Assembly (NCBI GenBank): GCA_023382535.1 | Contig: JAHDWA010000004.1 | Coordinates: 203,542 to 267,541 of the forward strand | Origin: Anaerolineae bacterium | Lineage (GTDB): Bacteria; Chloroflexota; Anaerolineae; 4572-78; J111 | Direction: 5' to 3' | Length of the DNA: 64,000 nt | Part shown: positions 61,243-64,000 of the stretch, piece by piece | How positions within the stretch are numbered: position 1 is the first letter of the stretch | Layout of the letters: every line of letters starts with the position of its first letter | The notes under the pieces: generated by a model | What the model was told of the DNA's origin: nothing | What the model saw: only the letters and a program-made list of their open reading frames with translations | The model's database searches: none | Position numbers and translations under genes: made by a program

Positions 61243-62520
61243 TTACCAACAGGTCAGCGAATCTAGAAAAAGCTGTTTGAGATCTTCAGCACTGGCCGGG
61301 CGAGGGGATAACTTGGTCACGCGATGCTGAGGCAGCGTCCCAGCCACTAACTGCTCTACGTCCTCTGGCCCAAAACCAACTGCGCTTAATCCGTTGGGCA
61401 TCCCCGTCCGGCGCATCAAATCAATCACCGCCCCAGCCAGCAATTCGCCAGCCTGAGCCGGATCGGCCTGGGCCACGTTTACCCCCATTAACCGGGCTGC
61501 GTCCAGGTGGCGCTGCGGGTTCACCGGCGCGGTAAACCGGAAGACGGCCGGCGCATTCAAAATGACCGACATCCCGTGCGGAATGATGGGATGAGCGGAG
61601 GTGTAGCCTTCCGGTTTGAAAGCGCGGACCATCCCCGAGACCGGGTAGGACATGCCGTGCGGCAGATGCACCCCGGCATTCCCAAAACCAACCCCGGCAA
61701 AGGCCGCCGCGAGGAGCATCTGCCCGCGCGCCTCGTCGTCTTCAGGATCGTCAATGGCCCGGATCAGGTTTTGGGCGACGATTTCAATGGCCCGCGCCGC
61801 CCAGATATCGCTGACAGGATTGGAACCCTGGTAGGCCGGCCGCAGGCTGAGTTGTTCGGGCGCGGGTCGCTGGTTATACGGCAGCGCGGTCATCGACTCC
61901 AGGGCGTGGCTGAGCACATCCAGCCCGCTGCACGCGGCCACCATCTTGGGCAAGGTGCGGGTGTTATCGGGATCAATGATGCCCATGACCGGGCGCAGGG
62001 CGCGATGGGCAATCCCGGTTTTGGCGTGCATTTCCAGGAAATCAAAGATGGTTACTCCGGTCGTTTCGCTGCCGGTGCCGGCCGTAGTCGGCACGGCAAT
62101 CAACGGTTTCAGGCGTCCGGGCAACGGCCGCCCCTGGCCAATCGGGGGGTTGACATAGGTCAGGAAATCAGCCGGGTAGGTGGCGTATAAGTTGGCGGCT
62201 TTGGCCGTGTCCATACTGGAGCCACCGCCAACGGCGACATAGCCATCAAATTGTCCCTCCGTGGCGAATTGAATCGCCTCTTTGAATGAGACATCGGTTG
62301 GCTCGACCCGCACTTGGTCGAAAAGAACAGCGTCAAGGCCCTCCGCCCGCAAGGCCGCGAGAGTCACAGCGACCGGCTCCAGGTGGGCCAGGTTTGGATC
62401 GGTCACGACCATGACCCGTCGGGCGCCAAACTGTTTCATATCATAGCCGACTTCGCGGGTTGCGCCGGAGCCGAATTTGATACTGGACGTATCCATGGTA
62501 AATATGGTTTCAAACGTCAT
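61243..62520 (-). CDS. Iron-containing alcohol dehydrogenase (hydroxyacid-oxoacid transhydrogenase-like)
   Basis: The 425-residue group III dehydrogenase has VAVGGGSSMDTAKAANLYAT (NAD/Asp motif), LIAVPTTAGTGSETTGVTIF, ACSGLDVLSHALESMTALPY (metal His) and GNAGVHLPHGMSYPVSGM with further metal His. The extended length and the IFTMDTSSIKFGSGATREVG start fit the ADHFE1-type hydroxyacid-oxoacid transhydrogenases. It probably works on a small hydroxy acid together with the Ldh-family enzyme encoded after it. AGG-containing leader before the ATG. Confidence 0.9.
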   Translation of the reverse strand: MTFETIFTMDTSSIKFGSGATREVGYDMKQFGARRVMVVTDPNLAHLEPVAVTLAALRAEGLDAVLFDQVRVEPTDVSFKEAIQFATEGQFDGYVAVGGGSSMDTAKAANLYATYPADFLTYVNPPIGQGRPLPGRLKPLIAVPTTAGTGSETTGVTIFDFLEMHAKTGIAHRALRPVMGIIDPDNTRTLPKMVAACSGLDVLSHALESMTALPYNQRPAPEQLSLRPAYQGSNPVSDIWAARAIEIVAQNLIRAIDDPEDDEARGQMLLAAAFAGVGFGNAGVHLPHGMSYPVSGMVRAFKPEGYTSAHPIIPHGMSVILNAPAVFRFTAPVNPQRHLDAARLMGVNVAQADPAQAGELLAGAVIDLMRRTGMPNGLSAVGFGPEDVEQLVAGTLPQHRVTKLSPRPASAEDLKQLFLDSLTCW

Positions 62521-62792
62521 TGTTTTTTACCTGCCTGTGAATGGATTGGGAAATATAAAACACTCCGGCACAGTAAACTCAGCGGGGTGAGTTCCATTCG
62601 CTTGACTCTTTCTGCCCTGAGATGTCTGCCTTCGCCCGAATCCTAACGTCATCTGCCCCATTACGCAAATTATCTTAGCTACGCGGATAACTTGACCCAC
62701 TTTTTCGCTTCGTAACGCTGCCCGTAACGATCCGTAGATACCTGTCGGCTAAACTAAAGGCAGTAACATTATTGTCAGAAAGGATCATCCGT

Positions 62793-63608
62793 ATGAGAAA
62801 GATGCTTGGCTTTTTGTTCGGCCTGCTAATGAGCCTCTGGTTAGGGGTCTCCCTGGCTATGGCCCAATCCGGTTACCCCCAACCCACCGACGCCTACATC
62901 AATGACTTTGCTCATCTGTTGAACGAGAGTGATGCAGCCCCTATCACTAAATTGCTGAGTGAACTTAAACGCCAAAGAGGCATCGAAGCGACAGTCGTCA
63001 CCCTCAACTCAATGCACGATTATCCCACCGGCGATGAAACTATCGAGGTCTTCGCCGCCCACCTGTTCAACACCTGGGGCATTGGCGACAAGGCCAATCA
63101 CAAAGGGGTGCTGATTTTGGTAGCGGTGCAGGATCGCAAAGTGCGGATTGAACTGGGGACCGGCTATGAAAGCCAGTATAATGACGAGATGCAGCAGATC
63201 ATCAACGAGCACATGCTGCCGGCGTTCAAACAGGGTGATTACAGCCACGGTCTCTACCAGGGGACCCGAGCGATTATAGCGACTCTGACCGGCGTTTGGC
63301 TGCCCGATGAGCGGCCGGTTCAATCAAGGGGTGGGGGCAGTAGTGTGCCGGTCGCGGAGGTCTCGCCGCGCCAACAGAGTGACACCCGGATGGGGACTTT
63401 TCTCTTCAGCGCCTTTGTGGTGATCGTCGGCTATCTGATTTTGGCGCACATTTTTGGTTGGCCGGTAGGGAACGGCCGGTCTGATGATGATGACAAGCAC
63501 CCTTCATGGTCGTCTCGGTCCAGCAGCGGCCATTCCAGTAGCTCTTCCAGTAACAGTTCATTTGGCGGCGGCCGTTCGTCGGGCGGAGGGGCCAGCGGCA
63601 GTTGGTAG
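62793..63608 (+). CDS. TPM-domain (YgcG-like) membrane-anchored protein
   Basis: A signal peptide (FLFGLLMSLWLGVSLAMAQS) is followed by a TPM domain (~35-165): YINDFAHLLNESDAAPITKL, IEATVVTLNSMHDYPTG, VLILVAVQDRKVRIELGTGY and LPAFKQGDYSHGLYQGTRAI. Then comes one transmembrane helix and a Ser/Gly-rich tail (GGGRSSGGGASGSW), the usual YgcG ending. TPM proteins have been linked to phosphatase activity and photosystem or membrane-protein repair, but bacterial roles are unclear. The ATG giving MRKMLGFLFG has AAAGGA upstream; a TTG further up is less likely. Confidence 0.9.
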   Translation: MRKMLGFLFGLLMSLWLGVSLAMAQSGYPQPTDAYINDFAHLLNESDAAPITKLLSELKRQRGIEATVVTLNSMHDYPTGDETIEVFAAHLFNTWGIGDKANHKGVLILVAVQDRKVRIELGTGYESQYNDEMQQIINEHMLPAFKQGDYSHGLYQGTRAIIATLTGVWLPDERPVQSRGGGSSVPVAEVSPRQQSDTRMGTFLFSAFVVIVGYLILAHIFGWPVGNGRSDDDDKHPSWSSRSSSGHSSSSSSNSSFGGGRSSGGGASGSW

Positions 63609-63612
63609 CGTT

Positions 63613-64000
63613 TTAATAAACCATTTCGCCGCGCACAAAGGCGGCGGTGCGCGGGTCGGAGGGCATTTCAAAAAAGGTGTGGGTAGCGGCAATTTCCACC
63701 AAGCGGCCTTCCAGGAGCAGGGCGGTGCGGTGGGCCAGCCGTTTGGCTTGAAAAACGTTGTGCGTGACCAGTACCACCGTCGTGCCTTTCTGGCGATTTT
63801 CCTCGGCCACAATTTCCTCGATCAGCTTGACATTGTAAGGGTCAAGATTGGCGGTAGGTTCGTCCAGCAGCAGCACGATTGGCTGGATGACCAGAGCCCG
63901 GGCCAGGGCTACTCGTTGGGCTTCACCGCCGCTTAAGGTACGAGCTGACTGGTGGGCCAGTTTGCTCAGGCCAACCCGTTCCAGGGCCTCAGCCACGGCC
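63613..64000 (-). CDS. ABC transporter ATP-binding protein, C-terminal part (tungstate/phosphate-type)
   Basis: Only the C-terminal ~129 residues lie in the window. The ABC signature ARTLSGGEAQRVALARAL, Walker B VLLLDEPTANLDPYN and the switch His in VVLVTHNVFQAKRLAHR are complete; Walker A is beyond the right edge. The MEMPSDPRTAAFVRGEM-like ending resembles tungstate (TupC/WtpC) and phosphate (PstB) importers. The stop lies 4 bp from the stop of the convergent TPM gene. It is unrelated to the sugar permeases 40 kb to the left and probably cannot be their missing ATPase. Confidence 0.9.
   Translation of the reverse strand, partial: AVAEALERVGLSKLAHQSARTLSGGEAQRVALARALVIQPIVLLLDEPTANLDPYNVKLIEEIVAEENRQKGTTVVLVTHNVFQAKRLAHRTALLLEGRLVEIAATHTFFEMPSDPRTAAFVRGEMVY

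Noticed and set aside
62711..62739. Direct repeats CGTAACG (62711, 62723) before the TPM gene, similar to the heptamer operators
   Set aside because: Only two clear copies, spacing does not follow 11-12-12, and no -10 lies at 8 bp.
63613..64000. The right-edge ABC ATPase as the missing ATPase of the sugar importer
   Set aside because: It is 40 kb away and its motifs fit tungstate/phosphate-type importers, not MalK/MsmX proteins with a long C-terminal regulatory domain.

Overview
This window reads as a chromosomal segment from a Chloroflexota bacterium, most likely of the Anaerolineae/Ardenticatenia/Caldilineae type. The call is an inference from content: large BTAD-type ATPase regulators, a lipoprotein solute-binding protein with an A/E/P-rich linker, a LysM protein of the style common in that phylum, a fused caa3 oxidase, GAF-rich hybrid kinases, and 7-bp tandem repeats. 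No tRNA, rRNA, CRISPR array or intact insertion sequence was found, and both ends cut through genes (an MFS-like transporter on the left, an ABC ATPase on the right).

Layout. 1-10.8 kb: a regulatory island with two giant BTAD-ATPase-TPR activators (2896, 7316) and small minus-strand target operons. Three operator-like sites (853, 2803, 7209) each hold four heptamers at the same 11-12-12 bp spacing, always 8 bp upstream of a minus-strand -10 element. This is the geometry expected of SARP-type activators and is the most striking signal in the window. 10.8-20.9 kb: glycosyltransferase, CPA2 antiporter, flavin oxidoreductases, a RidA-like protein, and a hybrid histidine kinase convergent with an unusual HTH/pseudo-ATPase/receiver regulator. 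21.1-32.0 kb: a carbohydrate cluster with two ABC permeases and a solute-binding lipoprotein (no ATPase gene), VOC protein, three uroporphyrinogen-decarboxylase-like proteins, zinc alcohol dehydrogenase, LacD-type aldolase and IolC-type kinase.

32.2-33.6 kb: a BNR-repeat propeller protein translationally coupled to a small MoaD/ThiS-like protein ending in Gly-Gly. 33.7-44.5 kb: a long minus-strand respiratory block with two GMC flavoprotein dehydrogenases, two small Tat-type subunits, a monohaem lipoprotein cytochrome, CtaG, a CoxA-CoxC fusion and a CoxB-cytochrome c fusion, probably carrying electrons from sugar or alcohol oxidation to oxygen. 44.9-47.8 kb: a LysM protein interrupted by a methionine-rich repeat insert, and a baeRF3/HPF-like pair that suggests control of translation under stress.

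48.3-51.7 kb: a zinc-ribbon protein, an M24 peptidase and an acyl-CoA synthetase with a possibly leaderless promoter. 52.0-59.7 kb: a signalling operon of AhpD-like protein, 1321-residue hybrid kinase, receiver-kinase, and a receiver/glutaredoxin-like/thioredoxin-reductase-like fusion. 59.7-64.0 kb: a PD40 propeller remnant, Ldh-family and iron-dependent dehydrogenases, a TPM-domain protein and the start-less ABC ATPase. All functions are inferred from motifs read by eye; no database search was possible.
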